A DNA stretch of 64,000 bases, taken from contig JAQXBM010000001.1 in NCBI GenBank assembly GCA_029252405.1, forward strand, positions 1-64,000. The letters are read 5' to 3'. The position numbers were made by a program, and so were the translations under genes. A model generated the notes under the pieces. It worked only from the letters and a program-made list of their open reading frames with translations, ran no database searches and was not told where the DNA came from. The DNA comes from Crocinitomicaceae bacterium (GTDB lineage Bacteria; Bacteroidota; Bacteroidia; Flavobacteriales_D; Crocinitomicaceae). Positions 8,578 through 16,941 of this stretch are shown here, piece after piece; the first letter of the stretch is position 1, and every line of letters begins with the position of its first letter.

Positions 8578-10685
8578 TTGATTCGCTTCAAGCCGATTCT
8601 TTTTCGGTTGGTATCCACTTCCAATACAGAAACTTCCACGTGATCATGCAGAGAAATGAACTGCGATGGATCTTCCACATAGACATCTGCCAATTGAGAT
8701 TTATGAATCAATCCATTCTCTTTGATTCCAATATTGACAAATGCTCCGAAGTTCGTTACGTTCGTCACTACCCCAGTGAGCACCATTCCCGATTTCACAT
8801 CATCGATCGTTTTCAATCGGTGATCGAATTCAAGGACTTTGGCTTTTTTCCGTGGATCGTGACCTGGTTTCTTCAATTCAGAAAGAATATCCGTCAACGT
8901 AAACGAATCGATATCCGGGAAATCCTCTTTTGAAATCTGTTTGAGTAGATCCGAATTCCCAATCAATTCTTGTGTTTCCACCTTTAAGCGCTTCGCCATT
9001 TTCTTGACATGTGAATAACTCTCTGGGTGCACAGAAGTATTGTCCAACGGATTTTTTCCTTCTCTGATTCGGATAAATCCAGCGGCTTGTTCAAAAGCTT
9101 TTCCACCCAAGCGACTGACTTTTTTCAATTCATCACGCGATTCGATGCGTCCATGTTCAGAACGGTATTTTACAATGTTCTCGGCCAAGCTTGGACCTAA
9201 ACCTGAAACGTAACTGAGCAAATAAGGAGAAGCCGTGTTCACATCGACTCCAACTGCGTTGACACAAGAAACGACTACATCATCCAAGGCATGCTTCAAT
9301 TTTGACTGATTCACTTCGTGCTGATACTGCCCCACTCCAATAGATTTTGGATCAATTTTCACCAACTCCGCGAGCGGGTCCATCAATCTTCGTCCGATAG
9401 AAACTGATCCGCGAACGGTCACATCGTAATTTGGAAATTCTTTACGCGCAATTGAACTCACGGAGTAAATCGACGCTCCATCTTCCCGGACAGAAAAGAC
9501 TTGCACGTCTTTTGAGAAATGCGTGTTTTTCACAAGATGTTCCGTCTCACGCCCAGCAGTTCCGTCGCCAATGGCAATGGCATCAATTTTATACGCCTCG
9601 ACCAGTTGTCCAAGCTTCGCTTTTGCTTTTGATTGTTCCTTTTGAGGTGGATGCGGATAGATTGTTGCATTCGTCAGCAGATCACCCGCTTCATCAATAC
9701 AAACCACCTTGCAGCCGGTTCTGAAGCCTGGATCAATCGCTAAAATTCGCTTAGCACCCAATGGCGGCGCGAGAAGCAATTGTCTCAAGTTTTTACTAAA
9801 AACACCTATGGCATCACTGTCCGCGCGCTCTTTCGCATTCGATAGCGCTTCATTTTCAAGTGACGGTCTCAACAAACGGCGATAAGCATCTGTGCAGGTT
9901 TCATCCACAATTTGGGAACAGGCGTCATGACCTTTCACAAAAAACCGTTGCAATTGATTCAACACTGATTCTTCTTCTGGACGAGCTTTTACATTTAACA
10001 AACCTTCGCGACTTGCTCGATAAATAGCTAAAAAACGGTGTGACGGACAACGGCTCAAACTTTGAGAGTATTCGAAATAATCGCGGTATTTCTCTGCTTC
10101 CTGGTCTTTTCCTTTCACCAATTTAGAGGTCAACATGGATCTTCTCTCAAACATCTGCCGCAATCGATCGCGAAGGTTCGCATTCTCATTCATCCACTCG
10201 GCGATGATATCTTTCGCTCCAGCAATCGCCATGTCCTCATCGTAAATCTCACCTTTAATGAATCGACCCGCCATTACTTCAGGATCGCCCCCCCGTTGAG
10301 ACATGATCATTTTTGCTAGAGGCTCCAGTCCTTGTCGCTTTGCTTTTTCACCACGAGTTAATCGCTTTTGCTTGTACGGAAGATAAAGATCCTCTAATTG
10401 CGTTGCGTTGAAACACGAAGTAATTCTATTTTTAAGTTGATCATCCAATCGACCTTGTTCTTCGATAGCAGAAACGATCGTCAGCTGCCGAGAAATTAAA
10501 TCGTCAAATCGTTTCGCTTCATCTCGAATGGAGGCAATTTGCACCTCATCCAAACCACCTGTCTTTTCTTTCCGATAACGAGCAATAAAGGGAATCGTAG
10601 CTCCTTCGGAGAGTAGACTTAACACATTCTTTACTCCTCTTTCTGGAAGCGTTGTTTGAGTTTGGACAAATTCTTGTTGTAGCAT
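8574..10685 (-). CDS. tex: Tex-family RNA-binding protein (transcription accessory factor)
   Basis: A 703-residue cytosolic protein with the full Tex layout: an N-terminal helical region (ATIPFIARYRKEKTGGLDE), a YqgF/RNase H-like domain starting ILAIDPGFRTGCK near residue 315, a helix-hairpin-helix part (VDVNTASPYLL, SGLGPSLAENIV) and a C-terminal S1 domain (GVVTNVTNFGAFVNIG) at about 630-700. Tex binds nucleic acid and affects transcription and virulence genes in other bacteria. Length is at the short end of the family's range. It is monocistronic, divergent from the cytochrome genes and convergent with the membrane protein before it. Confidence 0.96.
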   Translation of the reverse strand: MLQQEFVQTQTTLPERGVKNVLSLLSEGATIPFIARYRKEKTGGLDEVQIASIRDEAKRFDDLISRQLTIVSAIEEQGRLDDQLKNRITSCFNATQLEDLYLPYKQKRLTRGEKAKRQGLEPLAKMIMSQRGGDPEVMAGRFIKGEIYDEDMAIAGAKDIIAEWMNENANLRDRLRQMFERRSMLTSKLVKGKDQEAEKYRDYFEYSQSLSRCPSHRFLAIYRASREGLLNVKARPEEESVLNQLQRFFVKGHDACSQIVDETCTDAYRRLLRPSLENEALSNAKERADSDAIGVFSKNLRQLLLAPPLGAKRILAIDPGFRTGCKVVCIDEAGDLLTNATIYPHPPQKEQSKAKAKLGQLVEAYKIDAIAIGDGTAGRETEHLVKNTHFSKDVQVFSVREDGASIYSVSSIARKEFPNYDVTVRGSVSIGRRLMDPLAELVKIDPKSIGVGQYQHEVNQSKLKHALDDVVVSCVNAVGVDVNTASPYLLSYVSGLGPSLAENIVKYRSEHGRIESRDELKKVSRLGGKAFEQAAGFIRIREGKNPLDNTSVHPESYSHVKKMAKRLKVETQELIGNSDLLKQISKEDFPDIDSFTLTDILSELKKPGHDPRKKAKVLEFDHRLKTIDDVKSGMVLTGVVTNVTNFGAFVNIGIKENGLIHKSQLADVYVEDPSQFISLHDHVEVSVLEVDTNRKRIGLKRIN

Positions 10686-10763
10686 AAAATGAGATTGAGG
10701 ACAAAAATAAAATTCTCAGTGAATTTTGATCAGTTTTCTTATCTTCGAAACAAATTAATTCCT

Positions 10764-11099
10764 ATGAAAAATTTAGTGTTTGTATTAGCTGCCGCGGGTT
10801 TCCTGATTGCATGTACTCCAAAAACATCTGAGATTGTTGAAGTCGCTGAAACGAGCGAAGAAACTGCCACTGACGGTGATATGCCAAAAGCAGATATTGG
10901 GGAAGGTAAAGTGATCTTCCTAAAAGATTGTATCCCATGTCATACAGATTATACTGGCCCTACTTCTGTTGAGCGACTTAAAAATTACTCAAAAGAGAGA
11001 GTAGATGCCGTTCTACCGAAGATGATTAACAATGCCGAACTGAATGAAACACAGTCTCGACAGATTACAGCGTATTTACACTGGGAATTAGAAAACTAA
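10764..11099 (+). CDS. Lipoprotein c-type cytochrome (first of tandem pair)
   Basis: The mature start is an ATG at 10764: it gives a clean lipoprotein signal (AAAGFLIAC, lipobox Cys at about residue 17), whereas the frame upstream to 10689 is basic and signal-less. A single heme-binding motif C-I-P-C-H lies in FLKDCIPCH, and a candidate axial Met is in LPKMINNAEL. The protein is 111 aa, so it is a small membrane-anchored periplasmic electron carrier or sensor. The next gene is a clear tandem homologue (shared GEGKVI, LP-x-MI, SRQ-x-x-AY, WELEN). Divergent from tex with 78 nt between starts. Confidence 0.88.
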   Translation: MKNLVFVLAAAGFLIACTPKTSEIVEVAETSEETATDGDMPKADIGEGKVIFLKDCIPCHTDYTGPTSVERLKNYSKERVDAVLPKMINNAELNETQSRQITAYLHWELEN

Positions 11100-11106
11100 A
11101 TCCAGC

Positions 11107-11406
11107 ATGAGAATTCTCTTCATTCTATTTGCAATGACCGCAATGGCCATTGGTGCTCAGTCATGCCGAAACACGTCAGACATTACAATTACTGACGAGA
11201 ACGGGATGGTCAGGGCTGATGTCGGTGAAGGGAAAGTAATTTACATGCGTGACTGCACGCGATGCCATGAGCAAAAGAAAGTGGAGGAATTTACCTCGGC
11301 ACAATGGACGAATATACTCCCGCGAATGATTGTTAAGGCTCAACTCGATGATACTGAAAGTCGACAGGTAAAAGCCTACGTCGAATGGGAATTAGAAAAC
11401 GATTAA
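11107..11406 (+). CDS. Lipoprotein c-type cytochrome (second of tandem pair)
   Basis: A 99-residue protein with an N-terminal signal ending in a lipobox (GAQSC, Cys at residue 20). The heme motif is C-T-R-C-H (DCTRCHEQ), and a candidate axial Met is in ILPRMIVK. It starts 7 nt after the first cytochrome and aligns with it along its whole length after the lipobox, so the two arose by duplication. The linker after the heme motif is shorter here (EQKKVEEF instead of TDYTGPTSVE). Likely periplasmic, lipid-anchored electron transfer; partner unknown. Confidence 0.88.
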   Translation: MRILFILFAMTAMAIGAQSCRNTSDITITDENGMVRADVGEGKVIYMRDCTRCHEQKKVEEFTSAQWTNILPRMIVKAQLDDTESRQVKAYVEWELEND

Positions 11407-11409
11407 ATT

Positions 11410-12471
11410 ATGTCGGCACCGCTTGAAGGAATTCGCGTTATTGATGCAAGTACCGTCTTAGCAGGTCCCTCTGTGGCTACCTTTTTCGCAGAATTAGGGG
11501 CCGACGTTGTAAAAATTGAACACCCGAAGCATCCAGATGTCACGCGGAACTGGAAGCTGCCCTCTGAAAGTAAGGATTCGCCTCTATCAGCGTATTTTTC
11601 GAGTATTAACTACCGCAAAGCGTACGCTTCGCTGAATCTGAAAGATGAAAAAGATCTCGAAGTATTCTTCGAATATATCTCAAGTGCTGATATCCTCATT
11701 ACCAATTTCAAACATGGAGATGCTGAAAAATTTGGAATTGAAGACGAAAAACTACTTGCCCAGAACCCTCAATTAATTATTGGAAAGATTAACGGATACG
11801 GAGCCGAAGATGATCGTGTTGCATACGATTTGATTCTTCAAGCTGAGTCTGGGTTTATGTCGATGAATGGAACACCAGAAAGTGGTCCGGTAAAAATGCC
11901 CGTTGCGATGATTGACGTTATGGCAGCTCATCATTTGAAGGAGGGAATTCTATTAGCGCTCTACGAACGCAAGAAAACTGGAAAGGGAAAGTCCATGAGT
12001 GTTTCGTTGTACGATGCGGCAGTGAGCAGTTTGGTGAATCAAGCTTCAAACTATTTGATGGCAGATCATATTCCACAGCGCATTGGCAGTCTTCACCCGA
12101 ATATTGCACCATACGGCGAGTTGTTTCAAACATCTGATAATGCCACGATTACCTTTGCCATTGGATCGAACGATCATTTTCAAAAGCTTTGCACCGAATT
12201 GGGCGCTGAAGAACTGATCACCGACAAGCGCTTTTCTGAAAATCAAAGCAGAGTCGTTAATCGCGAAGAATTGCATAAAAAATTGATTCCACTCGTTGCG
12301 AAGCGCACCGCGGACTCAGTCTTAACTGCCTTACAAAAAGTGAATGTTCCGGCTGGGAAAATTAAAGATTTGAAAGATGTATTCTCTTCTGATAAAGCAC
12401 AATCCTTGGTTCGTGAGGAAACCATTTCAGGAGTTCTTACAAAACGCATTACTTCAGTTGTCTTCAAATGA
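11410..12471 (+). CDS. Class III CoA-transferase (CaiB/BaiF family)
   Basis: A 353-residue protein with the family N-terminus LEGIRVIDASTVLAGP, the CoA-contacting GADVVKIEHP segment, and the catalytic Asp at about residue 140 (RVAYDLILQAESG). These enzymes move CoA between carboxylic acids or make alpha-methylacyl-CoA racemisation. The substrate is not readable from the sequence. It starts 3 nt after the cytochrome pair and its stop overlaps the next gene by 4 nt, so all four genes look co-transcribed. 353 aa is a little shorter than the usual 380-400. Confidence 0.92.
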   Translation: MSAPLEGIRVIDASTVLAGPSVATFFAELGADVVKIEHPKHPDVTRNWKLPSESKDSPLSAYFSSINYRKAYASLNLKDEKDLEVFFEYISSADILITNFKHGDAEKFGIEDEKLLAQNPQLIIGKINGYGAEDDRVAYDLILQAESGFMSMNGTPESGPVKMPVAMIDVMAAHHLKEGILLALYERKKTGKGKSMSVSLYDAAVSSLVNQASNYLMADHIPQRIGSLHPNIAPYGELFQTSDNATITFAIGSNDHFQKLCTELGAEELITDKRFSENQSRVVNREELHKKLIPLVAKRTADSVLTALQKVNVPAGKIKDLKDVFSSDKAQSLVREETISGVLTKRITSVVFK

Positions 12472-12905
12472 GTATGGAAATTAGAGCACCAAAAACAGAG
12501 GTTGAATGGGACAACTATTTCGATTTGCGTTACCGCATTTTACGTGCCCCTTTAGATCAACCTAGAGGATCAGAAAAAAACGACGGAGACAAAGCTGGCA
12601 TTCATTTCGCGCTTTATGAAAACAGTGTGTTAAAAGCAATTGCTCGAATGGATAAAGCCGATAAGAATGTCGCTCAAGTGAGATTTGTTGCAGTTGAAGA
12701 GAACTCCCGAGGTAAAGGCTATGGAAAAGCCATAATGCGGGCCACCGAAGAAGCAGCGAAAGATCGTGGAGATACGCTAATGGTACTTCAGGCAAGAGAC
12801 TACGCTGTTGATTTTTACTTGCGCCTAGATTACGAACTGGTAGAAAAAACCCATTTACTTTTTGGAGTGCTTCAGCATTTCCTGATGCGAAAGGAACTTC
12901 GATAA
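12468..12905 (+). CDS. GNAT family N-acetyltransferase (145 aa)
   Basis: A single GNAT domain. The acetyl-CoA pyrophosphate loop is VEENSRGKGYGKAIM (about residues 77-91), and the C-terminal part (DFYLRLDYELVEKTHLLFG) matches the strand-helix-strand end of the fold. Start overlaps the CoA-transferase stop (4 nt), so it is translationally coupled. It may use the acetyl-CoA or modify the neighbouring enzyme, but that is a guess; acceptor unknown. Confidence 0.9.
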   Translation: MSMEIRAPKTEVEWDNYFDLRYRILRAPLDQPRGSEKNDGDKAGIHFALYENSVLKAIARMDKADKNVAQVRFVAVEENSRGKGYGKAIMRATEEAAKDRGDTLMVLQARDYAVDFYLRLDYELVEKTHLLFGVLQHFLMRKELR

Positions 12906-12917
12906 AAGCAGTTAAAT

Positions 12918-13481
12918 CTAATTTCTCTTTCGAATATTCTGGTCAATTCGCTTCGATAATAATTTAAAGAGAAGCTTCCCGTCTTGCTCAGATACTTTTC
13001 TTCCGAATCGAACGACTTTACTTAAATAATCGAACTCTAAGCGTTCTCCTCCTTTTACCCATGGAGAAGCTTCCCAGGTAGCCTGAAACGAACCTTGTTT
13101 TAATTCGTGCAAGCGCATTTTTGAGATATTTTCAAGCAGATAACGCTTTGCACTTCCGTAGGTCCTGATTGATTTCTTGTACACTAAAGCTGCTTCATCT
13201 ATCTTAATCAGTTCCTTTCCCCACATCAGCCAGAAAAACGATCGTCCTACGCGCACTGCGTAGTAAGCCCAAAACGCCATAAAGACGTAGATGGCAATTT
13301 TCAAATCTTCTGCTAAAGGAGTTGTGAAGTAATAGATGGTTAAACTCACTCCAATCATCATCCACATCGCGAACCAGGCACCCATGACAGATTTCACCCA
13401 GCCTTTTGCTTCAGGATAAATCACAACAGTCATCTTCTGTTTATCATCCACAAAACTAATACGCTCACCAATCCATTTCAT
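12918..13481 (-). CDS. Two-TM membrane protein (187 aa), PH-like C-terminus
   Basis: A short cytosolic N-terminus, two adjacent membrane helices (about residues 31-52 and 61-85), and a C-terminal soluble domain of about 100 residues rich in beta-prone segments (KELIKIDEAALVYKKSIR, LEFDYLSKVVRFGRKVS). This layout matches small bacterial PH-domain-like membrane proteins, but I cannot confirm it. No catalytic motif. Ends convergently with the GNAT gene, 12 nt apart. A terminator of the upstream gene lies just before its start. Confidence 0.75.
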   Translation of the reverse strand: MKWIGERISFVDDKQKMTVVIYPEAKGWVKSVMGAWFAMWMMIGVSLTIYYFTTPLAEDLKIAIYVFMAFWAYYAVRVGRSFFWLMWGKELIKIDEAALVYKKSIRTYGSAKRYLLENISKMRLHELKQGSFQATWEASPWVKGGERLEFDYLSKVVRFGRKVSEQDGKLLFKLLSKRIDQNIRKRN

Positions 13482-13535
13482 TTGACAAAAATAACAGAAC
13501 TTGTTTAAAGTCGAACTGAAAATCTGTGTACAAAG

Positions 13536-13572
13536 AAAAAGGGTGGGTCGTTTTTAACGACCCACCCTTTTT
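13536..13572 (-). terminator. Rho-independent terminator (bidirectional-type hairpin)
   Basis: A perfect 15-bp inverted repeat (13536-13550 against 13558-13572, loop of 7). On the minus strand the G/C stem is followed by a T-run. It ends the transcript of the 13592-15580 gene before the 13481 start. Confidence 0.9.
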
Positions 13573-13591
13573 TACGGATCAATGTAAATTC

Positions 13592-15580
13592 TTATTCAAT
13601 CACAAGACGCTTCGTCATGCGTTGTCCATTTACAGTTAATTCTACTAAATAAACACCTGCATTCAACTCAGCAGTATTCAATTGAATCGTCGATGAAGCT
13701 TCAATTGCACCGTAGTTACGCGCTGCAACTTCCTTCCCTGACATATCAATTAAACGAAGTTGAACGTCAGACGTCGCCTCCAATTCAACTTTTACTACCG
13801 CAACCGTTGATGCTGGGTTTGGATAAAGGCTAAATCCTTGGAACGTTTGCTCCAAATCAGATAAACTCGCTAATGCATGAATTGCAGAAGAAGTAGCATT
13901 ATCAATTCGTCCGTTTGGATCCATCATCATTCCAACGATATGAATTTCCTGCTCATCCCAATCAACAGGAAGCGTGAATGTGTAATCTTTTGAGTGTACT
14001 TCTCCAGCATTTACAGTTGCAGGGAAGCTCGTTGCATCTCCGCCGAATGAAGGCTCGATTGCTCTTGCTACGTGATCATATACCATTTGTGCTGCAGGAA
14101 CTGAGCTTGGTAGAAGTTCGTATCCTCCCATGACTCCATTTCCTCCACCTGCGTAGGCGTTCGATTGGTTGTATCCTGAACCTGTTCCAGTTACACCATC
14201 TTCCGTTAACACACATGCTAATTTGTAGTTGCTATTTCCTGCTGCTTGGAAATCCGCTGTTACTGTAACAACCAACTCTCTTGTTGCTGCATCCCACGTT
14301 GAAGTTGTAGACAAGAATGCAGTTGGAGGTGTTTGCAAACGATCATAAAAATCATTTGTCATTGCCGATGGATCTACATCAGCACCACGATCAACAAGTG
14401 CACTTGGGTAACCACCGATGAGTGGACCGATTCCAGAGTCGTAAGTTGCTACAACCATTGGATCACCATTGTGAACCGCTACTCCAGCCCAGAAAGGACC
14501 AAAATCTTGTTCAAATTGATCCATGAATACAGCTCCACGTGGACACCATTGGCACCATGTTCCAGTCGCCTCTTCACCTACTACCATTTTTCCAGCTGCA
14601 GGAACAACAGGATCGATTGCGATTGTAATTGCATCATCCGTTGGATCATCATCTGCTCCACCTCCATTTACGTTAGAAACAGTCGCTGTAACGTTCATAT
14701 TTCCAGCAACCAAAGGAATAGCCGTTGTGTATATTACATTCATTGAGCTTGTAGAAGTCAAGTTTTGACCTGTTACGTTTTCTGTGTATTGGTTTCCGTT
14801 GTAATCAACAGTTACATCAAAAGAAGTGATTGCGTTCGCTCCGGCGTTCACAACAGTTACTGTTGGCATTGCATCAACTCCAACGATATTACTTCCCATT
14901 GCTAGACCTGAAACGGCAGCGTTGTTATTTGGAAGTGTGTATGGTTGGTGATCAAAACTTACGTCATCTACGTAGAAATCACTTCCGTTAATTGGGAAGA
15001 TATCTGCAGATGCGATAGTGTTTACTCCGTTTGTCCATGTTCCAATCTCAACACCATCGATGTATGCTTTCCATAAATTCAATGTCAAGTTTGCTTCGAT
15101 TTCTACAGTGAACCAAGTATCAGCAGTGTAAGAACCTACTGCCAAATTCGCTGTCAATCCATCGTCAATAGAAATCGTTCCGCCATCAGCGTTCAAGTTC
15201 ATTGCCCATGTTTGACCGATTGTTTGCGTCGCTTGGAAGTTGAAGTACGCGTTTCCTCCTGAAGCCACATACATTGCAGACTCGTAGGTGAAAATTCCAT
15301 CAGTAAATTGCTGGCCGAAATCAATAACTACATCTTGAGGTCCTCCATTGGCACCTGTTGATGAAAAGTAAATTGAATTTGATCCTGAATTTGCTTCTGC
15401 GTCAGTTACTTGAACATCTTCTGCTCCTCCTACTGCTCCAGACCATGTCGTCCAGTATGTTGGTGAAACCGTCCCCATGTAGTCTCCTACATTCAGGGCA
15501 TCGAAGTTTTCACTCATAATTTGTGATTGTGCTCCCAGCGCCAATAGGACAGCGGAAACAGCCAAGGTAATTCTTTTCAT
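13592..15580 (-). CDS. Secreted Omp28-like protein with thioredoxin motif and T9SS type A sorting domain
   Basis: A 662-residue secreted protein. It has a signal peptide (AVLLALGAQSQ), then a jelly-roll/choice-of-anchor-like region (NFDALNVGDY to about residue 215), a CARDB-like beta domain (about 220-325), an Omp28-type region with a thioredoxin-like C-Q-W-C (residues about 342-345, GTWCQWCPRG), and a C-terminal type A sorting domain (FSLYPNPAS ... AGVYLVELTVNGQR, last 80 residues). The CxxC suggests redox activity at the cell surface, or just a structural fossil. Monocistronic, with a strong terminator behind it. Confidence 0.9.
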   Translation of the reverse strand: MKRITLAVSAVLLALGAQSQIMSENFDALNVGDYMGTVSPTYWTTWSGAVGGAEDVQVTDAEANSGSNSIYFSSTGANGGPQDVVIDFGQQFTDGIFTYESAMYVASGGNAYFNFQATQTIGQTWAMNLNADGGTISIDDGLTANLAVGSYTADTWFTVEIEANLTLNLWKAYIDGVEIGTWTNGVNTIASADIFPINGSDFYVDDVSFDHQPYTLPNNNAAVSGLAMGSNIVGVDAMPTVTVVNAGANAITSFDVTVDYNGNQYTENVTGQNLTSTSSMNVIYTTAIPLVAGNMNVTATVSNVNGGGADDDPTDDAITIAIDPVVPAAGKMVVGEEATGTWCQWCPRGAVFMDQFEQDFGPFWAGVAVHNGDPMVVATYDSGIGPLIGGYPSALVDRGADVDPSAMTNDFYDRLQTPPTAFLSTTSTWDAATRELVVTVTADFQAAGNSNYKLACVLTEDGVTGTGSGYNQSNAYAGGGNGVMGGYELLPSSVPAAQMVYDHVARAIEPSFGGDATSFPATVNAGEVHSKDYTFTLPVDWDEQEIHIVGMMMDPNGRIDNATSSAIHALASLSDLEQTFQGFSLYPNPASTVAVVKVELEATSDVQLRLIDMSGKEVAARNYGAIEASSTIQLNTAELNAGVYLVELTVNGQRMTKRLVIE

Positions 15581-15683
15581 AGTTAATTTTATAAGTCCGA
15601 TTTAAAGATAAGCCTATTCTAATGATACATAACTGTCTGGAAAAAGAAGTTGCGGTTATTATTGAATTCTTAACCTGATTTCA

Positions 15684-16763
15684 TTATTTGATATAACGGA
15701 AATCTTGATTGTTTTCGATCTTTTTGAGCGAGTGCACAATCAGACGAATCGTATTTTCGACATCTTCTTTTCGACACATTTCCACCGTTGTATGCATATA
15801 GCGAAGCGGAAGTGAGATCAACGCACTTGGCACTCCTTCATTGGAATATGCGAAAGCATCTGTATCTGTTCCTGTTGCTCGAGAGGCTGCAGCGCGTTGG
15901 AAAGGTATCTTGTTCGCTTCCGCCTCATTTATAATCAATTTCAATAAGTTATTTTGAACTGCAGGACCGTAAGTCAACACAGGACCATCTCCAGATTTCA
16001 AATCTCCCTGAACAATTTTGCTGATTTGAGGAGTGTTTGTATCGTGGCATACATCTGTCACAATAGCCACATCAGGCTTGATTTTCTGAGCGATCATTTG
16101 AGCTCCTCTCAGCCCAACTTCCTCTTGAACTGCGTTGACAATGTAAAGTCCAAATGGAAGCTCAATTTTGTCTTTTTTCAATAATCGAGCGACCTCAGCA
16201 ATCATAAATCCACCCATTCTGTTATCCAATGCTCGTCCACAATAACGATTCTTGTTGAGTGTAATGAATTCATCTTCAAACGTGACAACACATCCAACGT
16301 GCACACCCATTTCCAAAACCTCTTCCTTTGTTGAACAACCACAATCTAGGCAGATATTCTCCAAACTTGGTGCAGGATCTTTTTTATGACGCGTGTGAAT
16401 TGCTGGCCATCCGAATACTGCTTTAACGATTCCTTTGCCTGTATGAATATTCACTCGTTTTGAAGGAGCAATCATGTGATCTGAGCCACCATTTCGACGC
16501 AAGTACACGAATCCGTCTTTTGTGATGTAGTGAACAAACCAAGAAATTTCATCGGCGTGAGCCTCGATCACTACTTTGTATTTTGCTTCAGGATTGATAA
16601 CACCAACGACCGTTCCGTAATTATCCGTGAAGTATTCATCTATATATGGACGAATGTAATCCAACCACATTTTTTGTCCTCCAGATTCAAATCCAGTTGG
16701 AGATGGGTTGTTCAAATAATCTTCTAGAAATTGTTGTGATTGCTTGGTGATAATTTTTTTCAT
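15684..16763 (-). CDS. M42 family metallopeptidase (glutamyl aminopeptidase/endoglucanase type)
   Basis: A 359-residue cytosolic aminopeptidase that forms large TET-like oligomers in relatives. Zinc-site segments are all visible in order: AHADE (first His), RALDNR (bridging Asp), VQEEVGLRG (catalytic and metal Glu), VTDVCHDT and RYMHTT (last His). No signal peptide. It trims peptides released by other proteases. It stands alone; the upstream region (16764-16941) is a short non-coding gap, described separately. Confidence 0.94.
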   Translation of the reverse strand: MKKIITKQSQQFLEDYLNNPSPTGFESGGQKMWLDYIRPYIDEYFTDNYGTVVGVINPEAKYKVVIEAHADEISWFVHYITKDGFVYLRRNGGSDHMIAPSKRVNIHTGKGIVKAVFGWPAIHTRHKKDPAPSLENICLDCGCSTKEEVLEMGVHVGCVVTFEDEFITLNKNRYCGRALDNRMGGFMIAEVARLLKKDKIELPFGLYIVNAVQEEVGLRGAQMIAQKIKPDVAIVTDVCHDTNTPQISKIVQGDLKSGDGPVLTYGPAVQNNLLKLIINEAEANKIPFQRAAASRATGTDTDAFAYSNEGVPSALISLPLRYMHTTVEMCRKEDVENTIRLIVHSLKKIENNQDFRYIK

Positions 16764-16941
16764 GTGTTCAAGATTTTTCAGCGGAACAAAATGCAGAAAA
16801 ATTTCTGCTCACATGTAACCGCCTCGCTCTCGCATGAGATTTTTTAATCATAACTAATATGTGAAAGTATGAGTAATAAAAATCATGCTCGTTTCATAGC
16901 TAACGTTTCGACTTTTCACGAAGCTAATCATTTTCGAACAT
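16764..16941. other. Intergenic region before the M42 peptidase
   Basis: 178 nt without an ORF of note. It holds a 7-bp inverted repeat with a 2-nt loop (16793-16808) just upstream of the M42 start, on the side of the promoter and 3' of the large type B protein gene. I see no box that matches the TAnnTTTG consensus convincingly. Confidence 0.4.

Noticed and set aside
14333-14746. 137-codon plus-strand ORF antisense to the Omp28-like gene
   Set aside because: Shadow of the main coding strand.
16793-16808. Inverted repeat GCAGAAA-AA-TTTCTGC as a terminator
   Set aside because: Loop too small and no T-run at the right place; on the 5' side of the M42 gene. Left as a note only.
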